From Dehalobacter alkaniphilus (GTDB taxonomy: Bacteria > Bacillota > Desulfitobacteriia > Desulfitobacteriales > Syntrophobotulaceae): a stretch of DNA of 64,000 nt. The DNA is taken from assembly GCA_040500365.1 (NCBI GenBank), contig CP148031.1, forward strand, positions 1 through 64,000, given 5' to 3'. Below are positions 26,418-35,228 of the stretch, one piece after another (within the stretch, counting starts at the first letter, position 1; the number at the start of each line of letters is the position of its first letter). Under the pieces are notes generated by a model, which saw only the letters and a list, made by a program, of their open reading frames with translations, was not told the origin of the DNA and searched no databases. The translations under genes and the position numbers were made by a program.

Positions 26418-26522
26418 GGTGAACCAATAATGGTAAACGAATATTCAAAGATAGCGGAGCAGGTAAATGCTTTAAAAATTTCGAGAAAGACGTAAGAATT
26501 GAAAGAATTGAAGGAGTTTACC

Positions 26523-26598
26523 ATTACCATAGAACGTGTTGTTCTTTATGCTCTAAAACCATTTTTAAGGCAGTAATTATGAAGACAACAAAGATAAA
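26523..26598. repeat. 76-bp direct repeat, copy 1
   Basis: Matches 28040-28115 at 75 of 76 positions (one T/C difference). This copy encodes, on the minus strand, the C-terminal 25 residues of the 53-residue membrane protein. Confidence 0.9.
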
Positions 26599-26685
26599 AG
26601 CCCCTAACGATACCAGCAGAGAGAAATAGGCAAAGGGTTGAGCGTATAAAGTTGTGCCGTGTACCCATAAATCACGTAGCGTCAT
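26524..26685 (-). CDS. Small membrane protein (53 aa)
   Basis: One predicted membrane helix (PFAYFSLLVSLGAFIFVVFIITALKMVL) with a short basic-acidic tail HKEQHVLW. ATG at 26685 is chosen because AGAGGAGGAATACC precedes it; an upstream ATG at 26709 would bury that site. It is the last gene of a minus-strand set of membrane proteins. Family not recognised. Confidence 0.6.
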   Translation of the reverse strand: MTLRDLWVHGTTLYAQPFAYFSLLVSLGAFIFVVFIITALKMVLEHKEQHVLW

Positions 26686-26733
26686 GGTATTCCTCCTCTT
26701 GGTGAGCATATGCTGGAAATCGTAATTCTGCGG

Positions 26734-27474
26734 TTATAAGCTGCGCCTTATTTCATCAAGGATCTCCTGATTTAGACTTAGGATAAATGTGTAAATGATA
26801 CCGCAGAGAAAAAGCCCGACTGAAAGAAGCATAATCCCAAGTTGCAGCGGAAAAGGCGAATAGATATCTATAAACCGAATGAGACTCCTGATGTTATTAT
26901 TTGGCTCTAAAGATTGTTTAATACTAATTTCTAAGTGTCTCAAATCGATTGTCAAAAATCCGATTGAGGTAAGATCATCGAGAACTGGAAAATAAATAGA
27001 CATGCGCGGAGTTAAACTAAAGGGGTTTAAAGACGGGGTGACTGATTCATCTGTCGGCACAATATTTTCATATTCTGAACGGACAGCCTGAACAATTTTA
27101 TTCGCTCCGTCGGTTAAGACCAATCCCAGGGAGGCAAACATGATAAGTAATGTTAAAGGGATTGGGGGCTTTAATTCTAATATTTTAAACATAAGATAGA
27201 TAGTCTGATTCGGTTCTATCTGCTGGCGTCCAAAGACTGCTATTTTCTGAAGGCCAAAAATTGAAATGCCGATCGCTCTATAGGGAGGTATAAAATACCA
27301 AAAAATAATTGTGTGCGGACACAAATTAAAAGGATCTAAACGGTTATGGGAGTATTTCGAAATTATACGACAGAGTCTGGGATAGAATTCATTCAGCCAG
27401 AATTGCTTTAGGAAATAATAGCAACTTGGAAGTCTATTGATACATTTATTTATTTTTTTATCTCCTTGCCGCAT
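26734..27474 (-). CDS. Membrane protein of unknown function (246 aa)
   Basis: Unrecognised 246-residue protein. Hydrophobic segments occur near 60-75, at about 105-122 (PLTLLIMFASLGLVLTDGA) and at 212-235 (LGIMLLSVGLFLCGIIYTFIL). A polar domain of about 90 residues lies between the last two and may face outside. The ATG at 27474 follows GGGGGAATTTTC. It is flanked on both sides by genes for tiny single-helix proteins on the same strand, suggesting one membrane complex. No enzyme motif is seen. Confidence 0.55.
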   Translation of the reverse strand: MRQGDKKINKCINRLPSCYYFLKQFWLNEFYPRLCRIISKYSHNRLDPFNLCPHTIIFWYFIPPYRAIGISIFGLQKIAVFGRQQIEPNQTIYLMFKILELKPPIPLTLLIMFASLGLVLTDGANKIVQAVRSEYENIVPTDESVTPSLNPFSLTPRMSIYFPVLDDLTSIGFLTIDLRHLEISIKQSLEPNNNIRSLIRFIDIYSPFPLQLGIMLLSVGLFLCGIIYTFILSLNQEILDEIRRSL

Positions 27475-27504
27475 GAAAATTCCCCCATTTATTTCTTTGG
27501 GAAA

Positions 27505-27690
27505 CTAAAAAGAGTCAATGATTTGAGGCGCTGATTTTTCAATAGGATTTTCAGCATACCCTACAGTCCGGAGAATTAACCACGTCCAAAATATTGAGTT
27601 TATGATTGCTATAATAGTGGGGACAGGCAACCATATACCCCAGAATTTAGTTGTCATTTCTTTACTAGCAGTTGAATCTGTACTGTTCAT
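27505..27690 (-). CDS. Small membrane protein (61 aa)
   Basis: One membrane helix (WLPVPTIIAIINSIFWTWLILRTVG) in a 61-residue protein. ATG follows GGTGATGAAGAT and overlaps closely with the end of the preceding small ORF at 27698, suggesting coupling. Family not recognised. Confidence 0.55.
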   Translation of the reverse strand: MNSTDSTASKEMTTKFWGIWLPVPTIIAIINSIFWTWLILRTVGYAENPIEKSAPQIIDSF

Positions 27691-27697
27691 ATCTTCA

Positions 27698-27829
27698 TCA
27701 CCTTTGTAAAGCCGGTAAGGTTAAATAGTTTCTAAAAATAATAAAACCAAGAATAGAAGAGAAAAAAAACGAAAGTACCAACCATATAAGCCAGTAATAT
27801 TGGATTAGGCGCAAAGCAAATTCATACAC
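27698..27829 (-). CDS. Very small membrane protein (about 43 aa)
   Basis: An ORF beginning GTG at 27829 reads MYEFALRLIQYYWLIWLVLSFFF and ends LTLPALQR. It is one hydrophobic helix with a basic end. The GTG has AAGAAAGGATG upstream. An in-frame ATG at 27853 would add eight residues but lies inside the putative -10 CATATAATG. It heads the minus-strand operon. Confidence 0.4.
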   Translation of the reverse strand: MYEFALRLIQYYWLIWLVLSFFFSSILGFIIFRNYLTLPALQR

Positions 27830-28039
27830 ACCAGCATCATCCTTTCTTAACATTATATGGTATTAATTTCGATGTTGTTCGTAAAGTATGTTCTTTATTC
27901 GCCCAACAGTGACAGGACCCTGATTTTTCGCAGTTAACTATTTGAACAAGATTGTTTCTTGAACAGTTTCTGCTACGGAATCTATTTTACCGACTTATTA
28001 AACACTATTAAGTGAGTAATATTTTTAAAGAAGTATACT

Positions 28040-28115
28040 ATTACCATAGAACGTGCTGTTCTTTATGCTCTAAAACCATTTTTAAGGCAGTAATTATGAA
28101 GACAACAAAGATAAA
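28040..28115. repeat. 76-bp direct repeat, copy 2
   Basis: Second copy of 26523-26598, offset 1517 bases. It contains only the 3' end of the 53-residue gene and diverges sharply at both edges. It is therefore a scar of duplication or insertion. The rest of 27854-28505 holds no convincing gene. On the minus strand, 28116-28300 shows a stop-broken frame with EEIAKGIKALNKKLEKIIH, possibly a further remnant. Confidence 0.85.
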
Positions 28116-28505
28116 TGCACTTTATCTTATTGGCGGAATCGATCATAGATCGATTTTTATAGTCCTGTCTTCTAACTTGAGCGGTATTATAATCAACAAA
28201 TGTATATACATGAATTATCTTCTCTAGTTTCTTGTTGAGTGCTTTAATACCCTTAGCAATTTCCTCTAACTAATAGATAAGCCTATCGGACATCTTTTTC
28301 ACGCACCTTTTAAAGGTATAATATTAAATTGCATAGCAATGTTTTTTGAAAGAGAAAAAGAATAAGTGAGAAATAGATAGTGAATTTTAGGGGAGTAGCA
28401 GCTGTTTCTCAAGTCAACAATTTTTACCTGAGAAGAAAGATTTTTAAAAAATATATAGAATTATAAAAAAGATTGAAAAAGCTTTTGGAAGAAGAGGTAC
28501 TGAAA

Positions 28506-29201
28506 ATGAAAAAAGATACAATTTTAATTGTTGATGACGATAAAAATATCTGTAAGTTAATGGACCTCTATTTAAAAAAGTCGGGATATAACACGATTAT
28601 CTGCTATGATGGCAGTGCTGCAATCGACATACTCCCAAAAACAAAAGTTGACCTGGTATTATTGGATATCATGATCCCATTGATTAACGGCTGGGAAGTG
28701 TGCAAGCTGATCAAGCTGGAACAGGATATTCCGGTGATCATGGTAAGCGCCAGAGATATGGTTACCGATAAGGTCGCCGGCTTTGATGCCGGAGCCGATG
28801 ATTACATGGTGAAGCCCTTTGAGCCCGAAGAATTGCTGGCCAGAGTCAAGGTTAGGCTTAAGTCCCATAACCCGCATCAAGAGAAAAAGAACAATATTAT
28901 AACCATACACAATCTAATCATCGATATGAATCAGTACCAAGTATGTATTGATGGCCTGAATGTGGATTTAAAACCGAAAGAGATCCAATTGCTCAGTTTT
29001 TTGGCACAAAATAAGAACATTGTATTTACAAGGGAGCAACTTCTGGAAAAAATATGGGATTATTCTTATTTGGGCGATACCCGGACGGTTGACGTCCACA
29101 TCAAGTGCCTGAGGGAAAAACTAAAGAATCATTCTTCCGGCTGGGAGATAAAAACCATCTGGGGTGTAGGTTACAAACTGGAGGTTAAACAGGATGTTTA
29201 A
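28506..29201 (+). CDS. OmpR-family response regulator
   Basis: Two-component DNA-binding regulator of 231 residues. The receiver has VDDDKN near the start, phospho-acceptor Asp in VLLDIMIP and Lys in MVKPFEPEEL. The C-terminal winged helix ends with TVDVHIKCLREKL and TIWGVGYKLE, the OmpR/PhoB pattern. ATG at 28506 is chosen since AGAAGAGGTACTGAAA precedes it and the upstream 11 residues are not conserved-looking. It overlaps its sensor kinase by eight bases. Confidence 0.92.
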   Translation: MKKDTILIVDDDKNICKLMDLYLKKSGYNTIICYDGSAAIDILPKTKVDLVLLDIMIPLINGWEVCKLIKLEQDIPVIMVSARDMVTDKVAGFDAGADDYMVKPFEPEELLARVKVRLKSHNPHQEKKNNIITIHNLIIDMNQYQVCIDGLNVDLKPKEIQLLSFLAQNKNIVFTREQLLEKIWDYSYLGDTRTVDVHIKCLREKLKNHSSGWEIKTIWGVGYKLEVKQDV

Positions 29202-30603
29202 AAGTATATTTGCCCGCCTGTTAACGACCTATCTCCTTATTACTATCTTGGTGATAGCTTCCATGACAGTGATCCTGGCAGTTGTTTACAAAGACGCGGT
29301 TTTTTCTGAAAAAAAGGAAACACTGGAGTTGGTGGGCCAAAAAGCCAATCTCTTGACCCAGAATTTTTACCAGCATAAAATTTCCGAGCAAGAGCTAAAT
29401 TCGGAAGTGAATGGTCTGGCTTACAGTACATCATCGGTTATTTACATCTTAAAAATCGACAGGGCGCAATTTGCCAGGCAGCAGAGGATGGCCCTAAACG
29501 GCTTAGATGAGGAGTTTGTTGCAAGCAATATCAAGCTGGTGCTCGAAGGGCAGAAGGTTTTTCAACAAAAAGAGTATTCTACAGATTTTGCCGCTTACGT
29601 CTTATTTGCAGGGTACCCCTTAACAATAAATGAAAAAATTGAGGGTGCAATTCTTATTCTTTGTCCTGTCAGCAACATCAACAAAATAGTTGCCCATATG
29701 GACTTGATTATCCTGATAGTTGCCGCTGCTATGATCATTTTAAGCATTCCGTTCATTTATTTTAACTCCAGAAGAATCTCCAAACCGATCAAAGAAATGG
29801 ATGTTGTTGCTAAAAAAATTGCCCAAGGAGAAAAAGCTGACCTTACAGTAGTTTCATCGCAGGACGAAATCGGCAGGCTCTCCGATTCCTTCAATTATAT
29901 GAAAGAACAGATTGAGAAGACGGAAAAGATGAGAAACGATTTAATTGCGGATATTTCCCATGAACTAAGAACACCATTGACTTCAATTAATGGATTTGTC
30001 AAAGGAATTGTTGATGGCATCGTTGAACCGCAGGATTATCAGGAATATATGGTCCTGATTCAGGAGGAAACAAAGCGTCTGATCCGCTTAACCTCCGATC
30101 TCCTGGACTTGGCAAAGATTCAGTCCGGTGGCGTAAAACCGCAAAAAGAACGTATCAACATAGCCGCTTTGGTTGAAAGTGTGCTGTCCGTGTTAAGTAG
30201 TTCTGCAGAAAATAAGCGGCTATCCGTCATTAATAAGGTCTTGCCCGAGATTTATGCCCTTGCTGATCCTTCTTCCCTAAAACAAGTGTTGATCAATATT
30301 ATCAGCAACGCGATTAAATATACGCCGGAAGAAGGACAAATCGTCATAGAAGCCGGGCTCAATAACCACGAAGTTCGCTTAACTGTTCAGGATACGGGTG
30401 TCGGTATTGCTTCTGCTGATTTGCCTTATATATTTGAAAAGTTCTATCGTTCCGATAAGGTCCGCAACGCTGAGGATAAAAGTACGGGACTGGGGTTAGC
30501 TATTGCTAAAAATCTGGTTGAGTTAAATGGGGGAAGTATTTGGGCCGTAAGCGTAGAAGAAAAAGGGACTTCCCTTAAATTTACTCTTCCATCTATAGAT
30601 TAA
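29194..30603 (+). CDS. Sensor histidine kinase with HAMP domain
   Basis: Membrane sensor kinase of 469 residues. Two membrane helices (about 10-32 and 167-188) flank an extracytoplasmic sensor domain of about 135 residues. HAMP follows (RRISKPIKEMDVVAKKIAQGE). The phospho-acceptor His lies in DISHELRTPLTSI; ATPase boxes are N (IISNAIKYTPEEG), G1 (VQDTGVGI), F (FEKFYR) and G2 (STGLGLAIAK). It is coupled to the response regulator upstream. The signal is not deducible. Confidence 0.92.
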   Translation: MFKSIFARLLTTYLLITILVIASMTVILAVVYKDAVFSEKKETLELVGQKANLLTQNFYQHKISEQELNSEVNGLAYSTSSVIYILKIDRAQFARQQRMALNGLDEEFVASNIKLVLEGQKVFQQKEYSTDFAAYVLFAGYPLTINEKIEGAILILCPVSNINKIVAHMDLIILIVAAAMIILSIPFIYFNSRRISKPIKEMDVVAKKIAQGEKADLTVVSSQDEIGRLSDSFNYMKEQIEKTEKMRNDLIADISHELRTPLTSINGFVKGIVDGIVEPQDYQEYMVLIQEETKRLIRLTSDLLDLAKIQSGGVKPQKERINIAALVESVLSVLSSSAENKRLSVINKVLPEIYALADPSSLKQVLINIISNAIKYTPEEGQIVIEAGLNNHEVRLTVQDTGVGIASADLPYIFEKFYRSDKVRNAEDKSTGLGLAIAKNLVELNGGSIWAVSVEEKGTSLKFTLPSID

Positions 30604-30637
30604 TTTGCTTGGGAAAAATAATAAATTTTCACAAATT

Positions 30638-30669
30638 GTTTACATTTTGCTCATTGGGGGTTTACATTT
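30638..30669 (+). promoter_or_regulatory. Tandem 22-bp-spaced repeats before lipoprotein gene
   Basis: GTTTACATTT occurs at 30638-30647 and again at 30660-30669, exactly 22 bases apart. This spacing of two helical turns suits tandem binding by an OmpR-type regulator such as the one encoded upstream. The second copy contains a -35-like TTTACA. Confidence 0.55.
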
Positions 30670-30733
30670 CAAAATTATATTTAGGTTAAACAAAACAGCT
30701 GGCTAATATCCCATTTCGAAAGAGGGGTGGACA

Positions 30734-31084
30734 ATGAAGAAAAGTATGATTGCTCTAAGTATGGTTATAGCCTTAGTTATTTTCAGCTGTACGGCCTGCG
30801 CTCAAAGTTCTTCTGATTTACCGGCCAAACAGACAGCGGAGAGCCAGGGGGTTAACTCCGATAAAACGGGGACAACCGCATCACAAACAACATCTGCCGC
30901 AACTGAACAGTCTGCAGGTGGGACAGACAGTGGGGTTACCGTGATAACCAAATCCGACAATGTTTATACGGATGCCCAAAAACAGCAAACCTTAAATGAA
31001 TTAACAGGGGAAATTGATAAATTGATTGAGAGTATTAACAACCTGGATGAAGCGCAGGATTCTCAATTAACATTTGATGAATAA
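30734..31084 (+). CDS. Small secreted lipoprotein, Ser/Thr-rich
   Basis: A 116-residue protein with an N-terminal signal (MKKSMIALSMVIALVIFSC) and a lipobox-like Cys at 19 or 23, so likely membrane-anchored. The middle is low-complexity Ser/Thr/Gln. The C-terminal third (QQTLNELTGEIDKLIESINNL) is a predicted coiled coil. ATG follows GAAAGAGGGGTGGACA. It sits 130 bases after the kinase and has tandem repeats in its promoter, so it is probably a target of that system. Confidence 0.7.
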   Translation: MKKSMIALSMVIALVIFSCTACAQSSSDLPAKQTAESQGVNSDKTGTTASQTTSAATEQSAGGTDSGVTVITKSDNVYTDAQKQQTLNELTGEIDKLIESINNLDEAQDSQLTFDE

Positions 31085-31227
31085 GTCCTGCGGTAATATG
31101 TCAAGCAAATAATTATTAAAATTGGAAATCAAGAAATGAGATTCAAATGAAAAAGAGTAACTGAAACAAAACCCAGTATTATTAGTAAAAACTGGATATT
31201 GCCAAAAGGATTGAGGAGGTGTTTACC

Positions 31228-32457
31228 TCATCGATTCACCTTCCTTTGAGGCGTGTAAACTTGATCGTTGCGCAGCAAAGCATCGATCAAACGCACAAGT
31301 TTTCTAGCGGTTAAGACGAGTGCTCTCTTGTGTTGATGTTTCGTGACTTCACGGTACTTCTTCTGGTAAAAGCTTTTAAACTCCGGCTCGTAATTTTTTA
31401 CCGAATTGGCAGCCTCAACAAGGTAATAACGGAGATATTGATTGCCAGAACGTATTCGTTTAGTCTCGTCAGCTTCAAAATTTCCTGATTGATGTCTATG
31501 CCACGTAAGCCCGGCATATTTAGCCAAAGAAGCTTGATCTTTGAACCTGTTAATATCACCGATTTCAGCAATTATCCCGGCAGAGTAAACAGGACCAATA
31601 CCGGGAATGGTCTTTAAAGTATTAGGAATGCCATCCAGGAGCTTTTCAATAGCCTTATCTAATTGCTTAATTTGTGTTTTAAGGCTGCGGATGGTCTCGA
31701 TGGAAGCAGCCAGAAGAATGTCAATAGAATCTTCGATACACTTGGAAAGGCGGTAAGAAGATCTGGCAGCCTTCTGGATACTCTTAGCGACTTGCTCCGG
31801 GTCAGGGAAACGGTTTTTTCCTTTCTCCTGAAGAAAATCGGCAAGAGAAGAGACCTCCATCGAAGAAATCTCCTCAATGCTGTATTGTTCAAGGAAAAGT
31901 TCCATGATGGCATTGCCAAATACAGAACTATCCACTTCAGAAGTGAAAGCACTGCATTTGAAGAACAAATTATTAAGAAAATATTGTTTTTCTCGAACTA
32001 AATTGTGAGTAAGATGGTAGCGCATCCGAGTCAAACGCTGCAGAGCAGTATATTGTTCCTGCATAACCATGGTTAAAGGAAGCCTCCCGAAACGCAAGCG
32101 ATCAGCAATGATCCAGGCGTCAATGTCATCTGTTTTGTCTAAGTCAGTGTAAGCTTCTTTAAACTTACGAATTAACTTAGCATTGATAGTATACACTTTA
32201 GCCTGGCGTTTTCGTAAAGCTTCATCCTCATTCAGGAACATGGCCGGATGCCAGCTGTACACGGAGGTTGATTCCATGCCAATCTGAATATCCTGGCAGG
32301 AATGTTTGTCCGCTAAATCAATGATTTGGGTGCGCAAAAAGGCAGAACCATGAAGGTTATTATCCACGGTAAGTGACCTTAAAGTCGCTCCTTCATGGTC
32401 CATGATACAGACTTTGAGATCCCTGGAACTGACGTCTATACCGGCAAATAATTTCAT
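31228..32457 (-). CDS. IS110-family transposase
   Basis: DEDD-type recombinase with 409 residues. The N-terminal RuvC-like domain opens MKLFAGIDVSSRDLKVCIMD, with further acidic residues including TDLDKTDDIDAWIIAD. The C-terminal Tnp domain has IPGIGPVYSAGIIAEIGDI and RIRSGNQYLRYYLVEAA. ATG at 32457 is nine bases after AAAGGAGG on the minus strand. The gene is intact. IS110 elements lack classical inverted repeats, so the ends are hard to place by eye. Confidence 0.93.
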   Translation of the reverse strand: MKLFAGIDVSSRDLKVCIMDHEGATLRSLTVDNNLHGSAFLRTQIIDLADKHSCQDIQIGMESTSVYSWHPAMFLNEDEALRKRQAKVYTINAKLIRKFKEAYTDLDKTDDIDAWIIADRLRFGRLPLTMVMQEQYTALQRLTRMRYHLTHNLVREKQYFLNNLFFKCSAFTSEVDSSVFGNAIMELFLEQYSIEEISSMEVSSLADFLQEKGKNRFPDPEQVAKSIQKAARSSYRLSKCIEDSIDILLAASIETIRSLKTQIKQLDKAIEKLLDGIPNTLKTIPGIGPVYSAGIIAEIGDINRFKDQASLAKYAGLTWHRHQSGNFEADETKRIRSGNQYLRYYLVEAANSVKNYEPEFKSFYQKKYREVTKHQHKRALVLTARKLVRLIDALLRNDQVYTPQRKVNR

Positions 32458-32573
32458 TAGATTCAACCTCCTTTCATATAAGGATCAAGGAAATTAGACT
32501 CTTTGGGATGCCCCCAGTGCGCTCGCCGGTCATCACCCTCGTGTATTAGAACTCAATCTGGGCCATGGGCTAC

Positions 32574-32830
32574 CTGGAAGCTGCTACCTTCCAGCATGGA
32601 TTACCAGAAGGAACTGCCTGCGGGTTAGAAGTTCAAACGAGTACTGAGGAAGCAGACTTTTTAAGTAGTCAAGCTACAGGAGAGAAAAGGATTTCCCCAA
32701 ATGATCCTAAGACCATTGTCTGGGAACATCACAAAAAGTCCAGTACCAATTTATGCAAAAGATATCAACTACTTGGGGCTCTGCCCCAAACCCCGTCCTC
32801 GCCGGATGGCAGCCGGTCATATCTGACCGG
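32574..32830 (-). ncRNA. Candidate IS110 bridge-RNA region
   Basis: The transposase leader contains clean stems: CTGGAAG/CTTCCAG (32574-32594), TTGGGGC/GCCCCAA (32773-32789) and CCGGTCA/TGACCGG (32813-32830). It has no supported coding frame. IS110 bridge RNAs come from the non-coding end adjacent to the recombinase gene. Exact ends and guide loops cannot be set by eye. Confidence 0.45.
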
Positions 32831-32858
32831 GAGACAAAAGGATATTAGGCCAGTCAAA

Positions 32859-32912
32859 TGTCAAGGGTCTCCGGCTTCGCCTCCGATGAACGAGCTACGC
32901 TCTCCCTTGACA
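32859..32912. repeat. REP-like palindrome at edge of IS110 element
   Basis: TGTCAAGGG (32859-32867) and CCCTTGACA (32904-32912) form a perfect nine-base inverted repeat around a 36-base centre rich in GGCTTCGCC and GAACGAGC motifs. Confidence 0.65.
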
Positions 32913-32991
32913 TCAAACCAACGATAGTAAACAGAATTGGAAATTCAGTAAATTTTGTCTACGAAAAATATTATACGAGGAGAGATTCGAT

Positions 32992-33591
32992 ATGAAAAAG
33001 ATTTTCAGCATAGTAATTGCCGGACTTCTGCTTTTAGGAACAGCTGGGACCGCTTTAGCTGCCGGTCAGACATCCGGCCAAACATCCGGTCAGGCGTCAG
33101 GACAAACTTCAGGACAGACGGCGGGAGGAACATCCGGACAGGGTGCGGATCAGGGCGGCACAACGCAGCAGGGCAAAGGAAACACGGAAGCCTATCAGGC
33201 AGGAAAGCTTCAGTTTGAGCACACCAGGCAGCAGGTGAGATTAAACGCCGGAGCAACAGCAGGCGTAAAGACCCAACTCAACGATTGTTCCGAACAATTA
33301 AAAACGCTAATCCAAACCAAGCTTCAAAACAGAGCAAATATCAGTACTGAAGAAATGGCACGGATCAAAGAAGCAATTCAAACCTGTCAAAAAGAACGCC
33401 AGCAAATCATGCTTGAACATCAGGGAAAGATTCAGGAACAGGTAGCTTTGCTGAATCAGGCAAAAATACGGGGCGATATTGATGCTGCCAATGCTGCAAT
33501 GAATATGATTCAGACAGAACAGCAAGCCAGAATAGCCGACCTGAATAAGGTTTTGCAGGATCTCCAGACACTATTGGAGGATATTGGCTAA
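32992..33591 (+). CDS. Secreted GQTS-repeat protein
   Basis: A 199-residue exported protein. A Sec signal peptide (MKKIFSIVIAGLLLLGTAGTALA) ends with cleavage after ALA. Residues 25-60 consist of near-perfect GQTSGQ/ASGQ tetrapeptide repeats. The rest is a long helical, Gln-rich coiled-coil region (about 75-199) with a Cys pair near 98 and 130. Start ATG has CGAGGAGAG before it. Family not recognised; helical part and export suggest a cell-surface stress or chaperone-like role, by inference only. Confidence 0.7.
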   Translation: MKKIFSIVIAGLLLLGTAGTALAAGQTSGQTSGQASGQTSGQTAGGTSGQGADQGGTTQQGKGNTEAYQAGKLQFEHTRQQVRLNAGATAGVKTQLNDCSEQLKTLIQTKLQNRANISTEEMARIKEAIQTCQKERQQIMLEHQGKIQEQVALLNQAKIRGDIDAANAAMNMIQTEQQARIADLNKVLQDLQTLLEDIG

Positions 33592-33615
33592 GAGTTGCAA
33601 ATTTAAGTAATAAAC

Positions 33616-33655
33616 ACAAAGAGAAGCTCAGCAAAGCGGGGCTTCTCTTTGTGTC
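33616..33655. terminator. Terminator after GQTS-repeat gene
   Basis: CACAAAGAGAAGC pairs with GCTTCTCTTTGTG around CAAAGCGG, a long stem that could work in both directions. Confidence 0.8.
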
Positions 33656-33764
33656 TAAAAAGATATTTATAAAAGAGTTTGGATATTAACTTCTAAAATA
33701 AATTGTCCAAAATGGTTAGCCTAATCTATCCTGGAAATAATATTTAAAAAATAATGAAGGTTTG

Positions 33765-35138
33765 ATGAAGAATATGATCATTAATTCGGAGGAAAAGTCC
33801 GATCATGTTAATAATGAAAGATTAAATGCTTACAGCCTTGCGGGTATCGGTATTGGCGGAGTAATTGGAGCCGGTTTTTTCCTGGGATCCAGTTTAGCAA
33901 TTAACCAAGCAGGTCCTTCGGTTATCATTGCGTTCCTACTTGGAGGAATGATTATGTCCCAAGTACTGGGGGCTATGACCAGCATAACCATAAATCGTAC
34001 CTCTCCTCGCTCCTTTCGTGTTTACATAGAGGAATTTTTAGGTCCTTTCCCAGGCGCGTTAATTGGATGGATGGTACTTGTATCAGGTATTTTAACCTTA
34101 TGTTCGGAGGCCCTTGCTTCAGGAACTTTCTTACGTTATTGGTTTCCCAATCTGTCAATTTCTGTTCTTGCTCTTTTGGTACTGTTTTTTGTAATAGGGA
34201 TCAATGCACTGGGGAAAAGTGGATTCGGCTCTATTGAAACCGCAATGGCTATGATAAAAATTGCCGTACTGCTTATATTTATCGTACTCGGCGGTTTATT
34301 TCTGTTTATGAGAGGTATACCATTGACGCCAAATCCGTTTTCAAGTTTCAATACCGTTTTTCCTAAGGGGGTATCAGGGTTATTTCAGTCCATGCTGATT
34401 GTAATCTTTACTTACGGCGGGATTAGCGCTGTTGCTATGGCAGCACCTGAGGTGAAAGAGCCAAGAAAGGAAATTCCAAAAGCGACAGTTTTGACGACTT
34501 TGGGGGTAGTCTTTCTCTACGTTATCTCTATGGCGGTGATTGTGTCACTTGTTCGATGGAATACGATTAATACCGATGTATCACCGTTTGTACTTGCTTT
34601 TAGTAAAATGAGAATTTCATGGGCATCGGCCATGATGAATTTAATCATTCTTGTTACCGCTGTTTCGGTAATGATTGCAACCTATTATACCTGTTCCCGA
34701 ATGCTTGTATCCTTATCCAAAACCGATCAAGCACCTGCTTTATTCACAAATGCTACACCGAAAGGGTTTTACAAAAACGCCTGGATTCTTGTGGCAATCT
34801 CAACATTCTTAATTTTGGGAATGTCCTTTATTTTAGGCAGCAAACTTTTCAATTATTTGGTATCTGCTTCTTCCTACTTTTCATTTCTTAATTGGTCTAT
34901 TAATCTGATTACATTTATTGTATGGCTGAAACACCGAAATGATGAAGAAAATTACGTTTCTCCCTTAATATGGGGGCGTTTCGGAGCATATGGAACTCTT
35001 GGTGCAATTGTACTGCTAAGCGTTGTAAGCTTGCGGGTGGAAGACTTCAGAATCGGCTTTTATATTGCTATAATAATCCTTATAATGTTCACCAGTTTAT
35101 ACTTTTTACTAAAGAATAAGAAAAAGCTTTTAATATAA
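33765..35138 (+). CDS. APC-family amino acid permease
   Basis: Polytopic transporter of 457 residues with about 12 helices. The N-terminal motif AGIGIGGVIGAGFFLGSS is the substrate-binding signature of APC amino acid permeases, and the loop APEVKEPRKEIPKA is the conserved one after helix six. ATG at 33765 directly follows an in-frame TTG. Substrate unknown. It stands alone, with a terminator upstream and the convergent lgt downstream. Confidence 0.88.
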   Translation: MKNMIINSEEKSDHVNNERLNAYSLAGIGIGGVIGAGFFLGSSLAINQAGPSVIIAFLLGGMIMSQVLGAMTSITINRTSPRSFRVYIEEFLGPFPGALIGWMVLVSGILTLCSEALASGTFLRYWFPNLSISVLALLVLFFVIGINALGKSGFGSIETAMAMIKIAVLLIFIVLGGLFLFMRGIPLTPNPFSSFNTVFPKGVSGLFQSMLIVIFTYGGISAVAMAAPEVKEPRKEIPKATVLTTLGVVFLYVISMAVIVSLVRWNTINTDVSPFVLAFSKMRISWASAMMNLIILVTAVSVMIATYYTCSRMLVSLSKTDQAPALFTNATPKGFYKNAWILVAISTFLILGMSFILGSKLFNYLVSASSYFSFLNWSINLITFIVWLKHRNDEENYVSPLIWGRFGAYGTLGAIVLLSVVSLRVEDFRIGFYIAIIILIMFTSLYFLLKNKKKLLI

Positions 35139-35228
35139 AAGTGGTCAATCAGAGGCTTTTTGAAACGTTAACATGACTGTCAGAAAACATATTTCTGTTA
35201 CTATGAAGACCATCCTACAATATATTAA

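Larger units (their letters stand above)
31190..32930 (-). mobile_element. IS110-type insertion sequence with long non-coding leader
   Basis: Contains the transposase and about 470 non-coding bases upstream of it (32458-32930). Both outer edges are approximate. The element separates a lipoprotein gene from a secreted repeat protein gene. Strong hairpins in the leader and a REP-like palindrome at its outer edge match what is known for IS110 elements, which encode a bridge RNA beside the transposase and often target palindromic repeats. Confidence 0.7.

Noticed and set aside
32565..32927. 120-codon plus-strand frame in the IS110 leader
   Set aside because: It runs through the hairpins of the non-coding end and the REP-like palindrome, with proline/serine-rich composition.
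33061..33180. Short tandem DNA repeats resembling a repeat array
   Set aside because: They are codon repeats for GQTS units inside a signal-peptide protein, with no spacers; not a CRISPR array.
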